Part shown: piece by piece, positions 14,438-22,130 of the stretch
Position numbering within the stretch: position 1 is the first letter of the stretch
Layout of the letters: the number at the start of each line of letters is the position of its first letter
NCBI GenBank assembly: GCA_021779955.1
Contig: JAJXZS010000031.1
Coordinates: 1 to 64,000 of the forward strand
Source of the DNA: Chloroflexota bacterium
GTDB taxonomy: Bacteria > Chloroflexota > Anaerolineae > Anaerolineales > Anaerolineaceae
DNA length: 64,000 nt
Direction of reading: 5' to 3'
The notes under the pieces: model-generated
Databases searched by the model: none
What the model was told of the DNA's origin: nothing
Seen by the model: only the letters and a program-made list of their open reading frames with translations
Position numbers and translations under genes: made by a program

Positions 14438-16075
14438 ATGGATCCCGAAAAGTGGCGCGCCAAACAGTTCACTACGCCTGAGCAAATGGCTCTGGCGAAA
14501 GTCATCCTTGAAGAGATGCGCATTGGACGCCGTCTCGACCGGGCTCTGCGCTCGCACCCACAGCCGGATGGCCGGTTAATGACCAAGCACGTGCTCGTGG
14601 CAGCCTATCGAGAGCTCGTTTCATCAGGCGAGTGGCAGGAAAACCCCGATTTCCTGGCCTCGATTCGGATGAAGCCCGTGCGCACGCTCTCTGGCGTCAC
14701 CACGGTTACCGTGCTGACCAAACCGTATCCATGCCCAGGGCGCTGCATCTTCTGCCCCACCGAATCGTACATGCCCAAAAGCTACCTCAAGGACGAACCG
14801 GGTGCAGCCCGCGCATTCCAGAACAAGTTCGATCCCTTCGAACAGGTTAGCTCGCGCATCGCCGAATACCGGGATGTCGGTCACCCCACTGACAAGATCG
14901 AATGCCTGATCCTGGGCGGCACATGGTCGGCCTACCGCCGCGATTACCAGGAGTGGTTCGTGCGCCGCTGTTTCGACGCCATGAACGGCACCAACTCGCT
15001 GGAACCCGAACCGGACGATCGTTCATCCGCACCCCTTTCGATCGAGAAGATGCGCATCGCCCAACACGTCAACGAGACCACCGAGCACCGCAATGTCGGC
15101 CTGGTCATCGAAACCCGCCCTGATGAGATCACGCCAGATGAGCTTTCCTGGCTGCGCAAATTAGGCGTGACGAAAGTGCAGATGGGCGCTCAAAGCCTGG
15201 ATAACCGCGTGCTTGCCCTCAACCAGCGCGGACACACCGCCGAAGATACCCTCCGTGCCACCACTCTCCTCCGCGCTGCCGGATTCAAGATCGTGCTGCA
15301 CTGGATGCCCAATCTCCTGGGCGCCACTCTCGAATCAGACCGCGCCGACTTCGAACGCCTGTGGCAGGATGGCTACGCACCGGACGAGATCAAAATCTAC
15401 CCAACCCAGCTCCTTGAATCTGCCGAGTTGTACCACCACTGGAAACGCGGCGAATATACGCCATACACGACGGATGAACTGATCCAGTTGATTGCCGACC
15501 TGAAGACCGGCATTCCGCGCTATTGCAGGGTCAACCGCATCATCCGCGACATTCCTTCCATCCATGTGATCGAAGGAAACAAGCGCACCAGCCTGCGCCA
15601 GGATGTATTGAGTGAGCTAAAACGGCGCGGCCGGGCCTGCAACTGCATCCGCTGCCGCGAGGTGCGCACTCAAAAGGTGGACACGCATTCGTTGCGCCTG
15701 GATGACCTGGTCTATCGCCCATCCTCAGCCGAAGAGCACTTCCTCTCCTTCGTCACGCCTGACGACCGCATAGCAGGCTACCTGCGTTTGAGCCTTCCCT
15801 CTGCGGAAGCGCCGAAACTGGGCATGGCCGACCTCGAGGGTGCAGCGTTGATCCGCGAAGTGCATGTTTACGGGCAGTCGCTGCCTGTTGGCTCAGAGCA
15901 ACTGGGCGCTGCGCAGCACATCGGCCTGGGCACACATCTGATCGAAGAGGCAGAGTCCATTGCGCGGGCTCACGGATTCGCGCGCATGGCAGTGATCGCA
16001 GCCGTAGGCACGCGTAACTACTATCAGAAGCGGGGCTTCGACCGCGGCGAGCTTTACATGGTAAGAAGCATCTAG
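14438..16075 (+). CDS. Elp3-family radical SAM tRNA uridine-34 modification enzyme
   Basis: 545-aa Elp3 homologue, fusing a radical SAM domain to a C-terminal GNAT acetyltransferase domain. Elp3 uses acetyl-CoA and SAM to build carboxymethyl-type modifications on wobble uridine of tRNA. The cluster motif CPGRCIFCP supplies C99, C103 and C106. GVTTVTVLTKPYPCPG and ESYMPKSYLKDEPGA match the family closely, as does the linker with VNRIIRDIP and CNCIRCRE (a Cys-rich zinc-like site). The GNAT part includes QHIGLGTHLIEEAE (acetyl-CoA loop) and AAVGTRNYYQKRGF. Stand-alone bacterial Elp3 is known from Dehalococcoides, a Chloroflexota member, in line with the suggested lineage. Confidence 0.93.
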   Translation: MDPEKWRAKQFTTPEQMALAKVILEEMRIGRRLDRALRSHPQPDGRLMTKHVLVAAYRELVSSGEWQENPDFLASIRMKPVRTLSGVTTVTVLTKPYPCPGRCIFCPTESYMPKSYLKDEPGAARAFQNKFDPFEQVSSRIAEYRDVGHPTDKIECLILGGTWSAYRRDYQEWFVRRCFDAMNGTNSLEPEPDDRSSAPLSIEKMRIAQHVNETTEHRNVGLVIETRPDEITPDELSWLRKLGVTKVQMGAQSLDNRVLALNQRGHTAEDTLRATTLLRAAGFKIVLHWMPNLLGATLESDRADFERLWQDGYAPDEIKIYPTQLLESAELYHHWKRGEYTPYTTDELIQLIADLKTGIPRYCRVNRIIRDIPSIHVIEGNKRTSLRQDVLSELKRRGRACNCIRCREVRTQKVDTHSLRLDDLVYRPSSAEEHFLSFVTPDDRIAGYLRLSLPSAEAPKLGMADLEGAALIREVHVYGQSLPVGSEQLGAAQHIGLGTHLIEEAESIARAHGFARMAVIAAVGTRNYYQKRGFDRGELYMVRSI

Positions 16076-16149
16076 CGGCTGTACTCAACCCTTTCCGGCC
16101 AACAGATCGTAAACGCGAATCATCCTATTCCCCCGCTGTCTTCCAATCG

Positions 16150-16177
16150 AAAGAAGAAACCAACCCGGTTGGGTTGG
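16150..16177 (-). terminator. Intrinsic terminator after the membrane GGDEF gene
   Basis: CCAACCC (16160-16166) and GGGTTGG (16171-16177) form a 7-bp stem around GGTT. Read on the minus strand it is followed by TTTCTTCTTT. It lies 42 nt past the stop of the leftward GGDEF gene. Confidence 0.65.
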
Positions 16178-16218
16178 CTCGAAGGGATGATTTCGGATTT
16201 ACGCCGGATCAATCTTGC

Positions 16219-17289
16219 TTATTCCGCAACGCTGACGCGGTTCTTGCCCGCCTGCTTGCCCTCGTAGAGGGCCTGGTCCGCTTTGCGGATGCAGTTGCCG
16301 ATGCCTGTGATCTGGTCGCAAAGGCCTACGCCGAGGGTAAGTGTCACCGGAATATCCAGCTCGTGATAAACGAATGGAGTGTGCAGGATCCTGGCGCGGA
16401 TTTTTTCCGCCACAACCCGTCCGCCATCGATGTCAGTCTCGGGCAGCATCACCAGAAATTCGTCTCCGCCCCAGCGCGCCACAAGGTCTTGCTTGCGGAT
16501 GGTGAGGCTGATAGTCTCGGCAATTGCCACCAGCACGTAATCGCCGCAATCGTGGCCGTACTCGTCGTTGACATGCTTGAAATTGTCGATATCGATCATC
16601 ACCAGGGCGAACGGTCTGCCGTTCAGATCGAGCTTCTCTTTTTCCTGTTCGATCCGCAGGATCATATTGCGGCGGTTGATCAAATTGGTCACCGGATCGG
16701 TGGTCGCCAGATTGAGCAGTTTGCGATTGGTGCTCAACAGCTCCGCTTCCGCTCCCCGCGCCGAGACCTCGAAGTAATGCCCGATGAATGCAAACAGCAT
16801 GACCACCCAACTGACGTTCATCAAGGTCAAATAGCGATCGATGACACCAAGCACGGGTTCAGGCGGCGAGAACATATACAGATAAAGTATCAGCGCGCCT
16901 GAAAAGATGCCGAGTAACACCTGCACCGGGGTGGATATTTTTGCGTTGACGAAGATCAATATCACAACGACGAAGACATACAGGAAGAACCCTGAAGGCC
17001 AGCCCAGCGCCATTGAAGTCAGCGCGCACAGTGCGAATGTTTCGAGCGCGCCCAAAGCAAAAGCGATCCGGTGATTCCCCCTGCGATTCAAGATAAAGAT
17101 GCCAAGCCAAAGCAGTGATGCTCCAGCGCAGTAAATTGCCAGGTCCCACAACTGCAGGTAAAAGAATACAGCCGTGAAGACCAGGTGATCGATGATGCTG
17201 ATGATAGAAAAACAATTCATCACAGCGTAGAAGCGATAACTCCTGGGCTGAATGCTCTCCTTGGGATTGGCACGCTTTTCAGTCTTCAA
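16219..17289 (-). CDS. Membrane-bound diguanylate cyclase (GGDEF)
   Basis: 356-aa protein with about six hydrophobic helices (residues 20-175) followed by a GGDEF domain. The domain opens ATTDPVTNLINRRNM, has VMIDIDNFKHVNDEYGH, and the active site RWGGDEF at 272-278. Unlike the small GGDEF protein at 5857, it keeps a canonical inhibitory I-site: RKQD at 265-268, exactly five residues before GGDEF. It therefore probably makes cyclic di-GMP with product feedback, in response to something sensed in the membrane. The start is a TTG at 17289, preceded by GGGGAG with 7-nt spacing. Confidence 0.92.
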   Translation of the reverse strand: MKTEKRANPKESIQPRSYRFYAVMNCFSIISIIDHLVFTAVFFYLQLWDLAIYCAGASLLWLGIFILNRRGNHRIAFALGALETFALCALTSMALGWPSGFFLYVFVVVILIFVNAKISTPVQVLLGIFSGALILYLYMFSPPEPVLGVIDRYLTLMNVSWVVMLFAFIGHYFEVSARGAEAELLSTNRKLLNLATTDPVTNLINRRNMILRIEQEKEKLDLNGRPFALVMIDIDNFKHVNDEYGHDCGDYVLVAIAETISLTIRKQDLVARWGGDEFLVMLPETDIDGGRVVAEKIRARILHTPFVYHELDIPVTLTLGVGLCDQITGIGNCIRKADQALYEGKQAGKNRVSVAE

Positions 17290-17624
17290 TCATATTCTCC
17301 CCTGCGCATTGGTTTAGCTGCGTCCCCTCGGCGATATTGTCTATACAAACCGCTTACCATTTTCAGGTAAAAAAACACGCGTTACGAATAAGAAATAAGT
17401 TCTGGTAAGAATTCCTTGCTTAATTGTATCTATTATATGATCAGATGGAACTGCAGGTCAACTAAAACCGCAAATGATTTATGTGGATTTTATCTACTGG
17501 TTTGATCAACCGGCATACCGTCAAAAGATCACGAGCAATACGATCCTGTGGATTTTCCCTGCTCAGGCAATCTTCTACAGGGATCCACAGGATCGATCAG
17601 GTGATATCTTATCTGGCAGACAAA
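17290..17624. other. Intergenic region with a long hairpin; no gene seen
   Basis: 335-nt gap between two leftward genes. It is AT-rich near the GGDEF start and carries the 13-bp inverted repeat at 17541-17595. A short hairpin TTACC/GGTAA lies in the probable GGDEF leader. No convincing ORF or tRNA. Confidence 0.6.
17541..17595. terminator. Long imperfect hairpin (13 + 5 bp stem)
   Basis: CGATCCTGTGGAT (17541-17553) mirrors ATCCACAGGATCG (17583-17595) perfectly; after a 3-nt bulge CCCTG (17557-17561) pairs with CAGGG (17578-17582). It lies 30 nt past the stop of the repeat-protein gene on the minus strand. No T tract follows, so it may be a Rho-type stop, a 3'-end stabiliser or a repeat element. 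Confidence 0.5.
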
Positions 17625-18728
17625 CTAATTGCTGGCTGTCGTGTTGTAGAACCAGTTGTAAGAGTAGAAATGCCCATCGGCAGTTTCCAGCCGAATCGCG
17701 ATCCTCGAGCTTCCCACCAGCGCGGATGGTATGGTGTAGGTTGCTGTAAACTTATCACCCTTGCCAGAATCGAACGTCGCCACCTGGATTCCGTTGACGC
17801 CCTTCGTCCCATATGCGCCCATGCGTACGGTAAAGGTCTGATTTGCGGGGAAGTTGCTGCCATTGATCGTGACAGAGGTATCCTTCACAACCGATTCGAT
17901 GAAAATAAGCGGTATGCCGCTGTAACCGGGGACGGGGGTTGGAGTAGGTCCCGGGGTCGCGGTCGCACTGGGAGTGCTCCCCGTGACCGGAATCGTCGCG
18001 TCGGCATTGTAAAACCAGTTGTAAGCAAAGAATCCCTGGGGACTGTCCAGGCGGATGGCGATGACTGAAAGCGAAGCCAGGTCAGAGGGAATGGTGTATG
18101 TCACGTCGAAAACACCGCCGCTGCCCGAAGCTGTGGTGCCAACGATCGTCCCTCCGATTGCCTTTGTCCCGAACTTGCCCATACGCGCCGTAAACGTCTG
18201 ACCGGCGGGGAAGTTGTTGGTGTGAATGGTCACGGTTGAGCCCTTCACCACCTTGATGATGCTAAAAGTCGGAATCCCCGTATATCCGCCGGTGGACGAA
18301 GTCGGCTGCGGCGTGGTGGTACCCGAGGGTGTGGCCGTACCGCCTGTGCTGTTGATGAACCAGTTATAACTGAAATATCCCTGCGGACTATCCACCCGAA
18401 TGGCAATCTGCGCAGCGCCCTTCAGGGCCGCAGGAATGCTAAACGTCTGCGTGAACGTGCTGCTCGATCCTGTATTGAAGGTGCCAACGATCGTTCCTCC
18501 AACACCTTCGGTGCCCATCGCTCCCATTCTGGCCGTGAATGTCTGATTGAGCGGGAAATTTGTCCCGGAAATCGTGACACTCGTATCTTTGACGACATTT
18601 GTGATGGAAATGAGAGGTACCGACGCGGCCTCGCCTGGCGTAAATGCGCTGAAGAGCAGGCCCGCTGCCAGCAGGATCGTCAAAAGCAGGCTGAATTTTA
18701 TCGGTCGTAAGCTTGCCTTGGCTGACAT
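17625..18728 (-). CDS. Secreted protein with three IPT-like repeats and Thr/Pro linkers
   Basis: 367-aa exported protein of unknown function. A signal peptide (about residues 10-35, cut near GEAAS) is followed by three copies of an approximately 90-residue beta-rich domain at about 37-125, 152-240 and 272-362. Each has the pattern VVKxTxVTI, NFPxxQTFTxRMG, GT, then IAIRxDSPQG and YNWF. The copies are joined by low-complexity Thr/Pro/Ser linkers (GTTTPQPTSST, ATPGPTPTPVPG). The pattern recalls cell-surface adhesive or IPT/TIG-like folds. The longer frame to 18914 is rejected: ATG 18728 has AAGGAGG with 5-nt spacing and opens the signal peptide. Confidence 0.85.
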   Translation of the reverse strand: MSAKASLRPIKFSLLLTILLAAGLLFSAFTPGEAASVPLISITNVVKDTSVTISGTNFPLNQTFTARMGAMGTEGVGGTIVGTFNTGSSSTFTQTFSIPAALKGAAQIAIRVDSPQGYFSYNWFINSTGGTATPSGTTTPQPTSSTGGYTGIPTFSIIKVVKGSTVTIHTNNFPAGQTFTARMGKFGTKAIGGTIVGTTASGSGGVFDVTYTIPSDLASLSVIAIRLDSPQGFFAYNWFYNADATIPVTGSTPSATATPGPTPTPVPGYSGIPLIFIESVVKDTSVTINGSNFPANQTFTVRMGAYGTKGVNGIQVATFDSGKGDKFTATYTIPSALVGSSRIAIRLETADGHFYSYNWFYNTTASN

Positions 18729-18945
18729 TATTACCTCCTTCCAAAGGTTCGTACTTCTCTTGCATGACGGACTATTCAAGTCCTTTTTATATGACGCTGG
18801 CTGCCATGAATTCGTTCCCCCAATTGCCTGACATTTATATATTATTTTACTGATAATTATCCAATTAAACAATCGGTACTTCTGGCACCCACAACCAATC
18901 CATCTGCGGTACAATGGCGCATACCAAAACTCAAGGTGCCATTGG

Positions 18946-19863
18946 ATGCCATTCCTCGCTCTAAGCTCGCTTCAATTTACCGGTGAAATTGCCGCCTTAT
19001 CCGCAGCTTTTCTTTGGGCGGTATCCTCCATTCTGTTCAGAAAGCTGGGAGAGACGATCCCTCCCATCGAAATGAACCTGCTCAAGGGGGTGCTGGCAAC
19101 TGTCCTGTTCTTCGCCACCCTCCTGCTTCTCAATGATCCGGTCACCAACGTTCCAATCATCGCTGTGCTGATGCTGGCCATCTCCGGAGCCATTGGCATC
19201 GGCTTCGGCGACACGGCCTATTTCCAGGGGTTGAATATCCTGGGCCCGCGACGCACCCTGCTCATCGTCATTCTCGCCCCCGCTTTTACCGCCATCCTGG
19301 CCGTGATCTTTCTGCACGAGAGCGTTCCGTGGACCGGTTGGCTCGGGATCCTGGTAACCATGGTCGGAATTGCCTGGGTGATCACCGAGCAGAAGAACGG
19401 CGCTGACGAAAATCGCAAAGACCTCTGGCGCGGTATCTTCTTTGGATTCATGGCTGCGCTTTCGCAGGCGATTGGAGCTGTGATCTCCCGCTGGGCGCTC
19501 ACCCAAACGAACGTCAGCGCGCTTCAAAGCGCTCTTATCCGCCTGATTGCCGGCGTGGCATTCATCCTGATTTGGATTTTGATCAAAAGGGCAAAGATCG
19601 CTCAATGGGTCAAGCCCGGGAGCACTCCGCGCCTATGGGGCACGGTGGTTATCGTGGTCATCATCGGCACTTACCTGGCGATCTGGCTGCAGCAAATCGC
19701 TTTCCAGTACACCGAGGTGGGCATAGCGCAAACGCTGCTTGCCACTGCGCCGCTATTTGTCCTGCCAATTGCGGTCCTGCAGGGAGAAAAATTGAGCCTG
19801 CGATCGATCGCAGGCGTGTTGTTGGCAGTCTCAGGAATTGGGATCCTCTTCCTGATCGGCTAA
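18946..19863 (+). CDS. EamA/DMT-superfamily permease
   Basis: 305-aa drug/metabolite-type transporter with about ten hydrophobic helices and two EamA repeats. The first repeat opens LSAAFLWAVSSILFRKLGE and the second GIFFGFMAALSQAIGAVISRWAL. It is a paralogue of 2847-3791 but from a different subgroup; substrate unknown. A TACAAT -10-like box lies 30 nt before the ATG, and AAGGTG could serve as a weak ribosome binding site. It converges with the cytochrome c maturation operon, whose last gene ends only 18 nt away. Confidence 0.9.
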   Translation: MPFLALSSLQFTGEIAALSAAFLWAVSSILFRKLGETIPPIEMNLLKGVLATVLFFATLLLLNDPVTNVPIIAVLMLAISGAIGIGFGDTAYFQGLNILGPRRTLLIVILAPAFTAILAVIFLHESVPWTGWLGILVTMVGIAWVITEQKNGADENRKDLWRGIFFGFMAALSQAIGAVISRWALTQTNVSALQSALIRLIAGVAFILIWILIKRAKIAQWVKPGSTPRLWGTVVIVVIIGTYLAIWLQQIAFQYTEVGIAQTLLATAPLFVLPIAVLQGEKLSLRSIAGVLLAVSGIGILFLIG

Positions 19864-19881
19864 TCGTTTGGCCTGCAAGGC

Positions 19882-19992
19882 TTATTTCTTCAGGCGCCTA
19901 AAACGCCACCACAGCACAAACGCATAAACCAGGATGCCGCCAAAAATGACGCCGAATCCCGCGATCATGTATGGGGTCGTATCAGGGGTCAT
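19882..19992 (-). CDS. ccmD: CcmD-like small membrane protein (36 aa)
   Basis: Small single-helix protein, easily missed. Translation: MTPDTTPYMIAGFGVIF, then GGILVYAFVLWWRFRRLKK. The tyrosine after a short polar N-terminus, one hydrophobic helix and a basic RFRRLKK tail fit the CcmD family, which stabilises the CcmABC heme-handling complex. Its ATG overlaps the ccmC stop as ATGA, so it is translationally coupled. It is the last gene of the operon, immediately after ccmC, the usual position for ccmD. Sequence conservation in CcmD is low, so position and topology carry most of the weight. Confidence 0.8.
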   Translation of the reverse strand: MTPDTTPYMIAGFGVIFGGILVYAFVLWWRFRRLKK

Positions 19993-20720
19993 TGCTCCGC
20001 CTCCGCTTCCAATTGAAGCTGCTCATCCGCTGCAGCCTGGTCTGCCAGGGCAAGGCGCAGCCGGTTCCAATAAAGAGCTGCAAAGAGCCAGGTGAATGCC
20101 GCAAGGCTGAGTAGGAATGAAGCGAGCATCCTGGGGGTCATCTGAAACACATCGCCGCCCGAGCCGCTTCCAAAGAGGACGGGGTGAATGGTGCGGAACA
20201 GGCGGATCGAAATGAAGGTGAGCGGAACGACCGTGAAGGCGACAATGGCAAAGATCCCAGAATAACGCGCTTTCTTCTCCACCTCATCCACGCTTGCGCG
20301 CAAGATGAAATAGCCCGCATACACCAGCAGCATCACAAAAGCGGTTGTCAACCGCGGCTCCCAGGTCCACCAGGTATTCCAGATCGGCCTTGCCCAGATC
20401 GAACCTGAGATCACAGCCAGCAGGGTGAACACAAAGCCGATTTCGACCCCTGCAATCCCCGCGGCATCCCAGACCATCCGCCTGGTGCGCAGATAGGCTA
20501 TACCGGAGATGAACGCGCCGAAGAATCCGAGCATGCCCACCCAGGCCGAGGACACGTGAAAGTAGAACACCTTTTGCACGTCGCCCATCACCGCTTCTCG
20601 CGGAGTGAAGAAAATCACCCAGACAAGGGCAAACCCGGTCAGCGCCAGGGCAAACACGTCCAGGGCGATCAAGAGCTTTGAGCTTGTGTTCCTCCGGCCG
20701 GCGTTTGGAGCATCTGCCAT
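19989..20720 (-). CDS. ccmC: Heme exporter protein CcmC
   Basis: Integral membrane protein of System I cytochrome c maturation that hands heme to CcmE. About six helices in 243 aa. The external heme-binding tryptophan-rich segment reads ARPIWNTWWTWEPRLTT; the family usually has WWxWD, and here the Asp is Glu. A conserved His precedes it in VFYFHVSSAWVGM, and another lies in RTIHPVLFG. A C-terminal charged tail (DEQLQLEAEAEQ) extends into the cytoplasm. It sits between ccmB (4 nt upstream) and the coupled ccmD-like gene, in the standard A-B-C-D order. Confidence 0.93.
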   Translation of the reverse strand: MADAPNAGRRNTSSKLLIALDVFALALTGFALVWVIFFTPREAVMGDVQKVFYFHVSSAWVGMLGFFGAFISGIAYLRTRRMVWDAAGIAGVEIGFVFTLLAVISGSIWARPIWNTWWTWEPRLTTAFVMLLVYAGYFILRASVDEVEKKARYSGIFAIVAFTVVPLTFISIRLFRTIHPVLFGSGSGGDVFQMTPRMLASFLLSLAAFTWLFAALYWNRLRLALADQAAADEQLQLEAEAEQ

Positions 20721-20724
20721 TTCT

Positions 20725-21396
20725 CTAATCCTCGATCACAGCATCGAATAACAGCCATCCCACAGTCGCAATGATCACATCGTATGCAATCAGCACGAGC
20801 AGCCAGGTTTGCAGTTCTGCGGCGTTGCCTGAAGTGAGCAAGAGGGTTGTCCCTCGCAGGCAGGCAAGCACCAGGGGAATCAATATCGGGAAAAGCAGCA
20901 CAGGCAGCAGCATCTCGCGGCTGCGAACGCGCACCGTCAACGTTGAAAGCAGCGTGCCAATGAAGACATACCCGAATGTCCCAAGCAATACGACTGCCAT
21001 CAGGTCAAACCGCAACAGGTTCACGCCGCTGAAGAAGGTATATACGGGCAGCAGGATCGCGCACACGATGAGCAAAAACACCCAATTCGCCATCGCCTTG
21101 CCAAAATAGATGGCCGTTCGATCGGCCGGCAGCAGCATCAGCCCGTCCAGGCAGCCCTGTTCACGCTCGGCAGCCATCGACCGGCCAAGTCCCAGGGTTC
21201 CCGCAAATACGATCGTCGCCCAAAGCACACCGGGCACTGCCTCATCGCGCAGGCCGACATTCAGGTCGAAAGCAAACACATAAACCAGGATCACCTGCAA
21301 GCCGAACACAAGCATGGTCAGCACAAGCTCCCTGGCGCGCCTTTCGGCTGTAAGGTCTTTGCGGAAAATGGCGAACGCCGCGGTACCGGTGTTCAT
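20725..21396 (-). CDS. ccmB: Heme exporter protein CcmB
   Basis: ABC-type membrane subunit that pairs with CcmA; with CcmC and CcmD it releases holo-CcmE. 223 aa with about six helices, opening AFAIFRKDLTAERRARE, the usual short cytoplasmic start, and containing GRSMAAEREQGCLDGLMLLP, a well conserved CcmB stretch. Family length is normal. It overlaps ccmA by 4 nt (start ATG inside the ccmA stop region) and lies 4 nt before ccmC, so all are in one transcript. Confidence 0.92.
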   Translation of the reverse strand: MNTGTAAFAIFRKDLTAERRARELVLTMLVFGLQVILVYVFAFDLNVGLRDEAVPGVLWATIVFAGTLGLGRSMAAEREQGCLDGLMLLPADRTAIYFGKAMANWVFLLIVCAILLPVYTFFSGVNLLRFDLMAVVLLGTFGYVFIGTLLSTLTVRVRSREMLLPVLLFPILIPLVLACLRGTTLLLTSGNAAELQTWLLVLIAYDVIIATVGWLLFDAVIED

Positions 21397-22130
21397 GGTG
21401 AAACCGGCTCTTTCCCGGTTGTCGCCACCGCGTTGCCTCTTTCGATCTCGGCGATCCGCCCACTCAATAATGATGGATTTAGTTCATCACCCTGAAAAGA
21501 ACGGCAGATTTTGCCTTGGAAGAGATAATCGATTCGCGTGGCGATTCGCACCGCCCTGCCAGGGTCGTGATCGGTCGCCAGGATCGTTTTACCGCTTTCT
21601 CTCAGCCTCACCAGGAGGTCGATGAACCTGTCCTGGTTCAGCGCATCCAACCCTGTGAAAGGTTCGTCCAGCAGGAGCACCGCAGGGTCACATAACAATG
21701 CCCTGGCAATCGACAGGCGCTGCTGCATTCCCCTGGAATAGTTGCGCACAGGCCTGGTATTCGCTGGGTCGAGCCCGACCTCGACCAGCCTGCCGCTAAT
21801 TTGTGCTCCGAAATCTTTCCTGCCTGAAAGCGCGGCTTGAAAACGCAGATTTTCAGCGGCGCTCAAATCGCCATAGACCATGGGGTGATGCAGCATGACC
21901 CCAATCTGACAGCGTACGAGCTCCGGGTCTGAGACACCAGAGATTCCCCCAACCGTGAAATCCCCTGACGTGGGCCGTGTCAGCGTGCTGAGAATGCGGA
22001 TCAGCGTTGTCTTGCCTGCCCCGTTGGCGCCCTGGACAACGACCAATTCTCCGGGTCTGACCTGCAGGTCGAGCCCGGCAAGCACAGGTCTCCTCTGAAA
22101 TTGTTTTCCCAGGCTGAAGATCTGGATCAT
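21393..22130 (-). CDS. ccmA: Heme ABC exporter ATP-binding protein CcmA
   Basis: ATPase of the CcmAB complex, 245 aa. Motifs in order: Walker A GANGAGKTT (about residues 35-43), the Q-loop GVMLHHPMVYGDLSA, ABC signature YSRGMQQRLSIARALL, Walker B AVLLLDEPFTGLD and the His switch ATDHDPG. The opening IQIFSLGKQFQRRPVLAGLDLQ (split by the strand) matches this group. ATP hydrolysis by CcmA is needed to release heme-loaded CcmE from CcmCD. It begins directly after the stop of the unassigned lipoprotein gene, and overlaps ccmB by 4 nt. Confidence 0.92.
   Translation of the reverse strand: MIQIFSLGKQFQRRPVLAGLDLQVRPGELVVVQGANGAGKTTLIRILSTLTRPTSGDFTVGGISGVSDPELVRCQIGVMLHHPMVYGDLSAAENLRFQAALSGRKDFGAQISGRLVEVGLDPANTRPVRNYSRGMQQRLSIARALLCDPAVLLLDEPFTGLDALNQDRFIDLLVRLRESGKTILATDHDPGRAVRIATRIDYLFQGKICRSFQGDELNPSLLSGRIAEIERGNAVATTGKEPVSP

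Noticed and set aside
17290-17400. Possible cyclic di-GMP (GEMM) riboswitch before the membrane GGDEF gene
   Set aside because: GGGGACGCAGCTAAACC is reminiscent of the GEMM core, but I could not find the GAAA tetraloop stem and receptor in the expected arrangement. An Rfam covariance search would decide.
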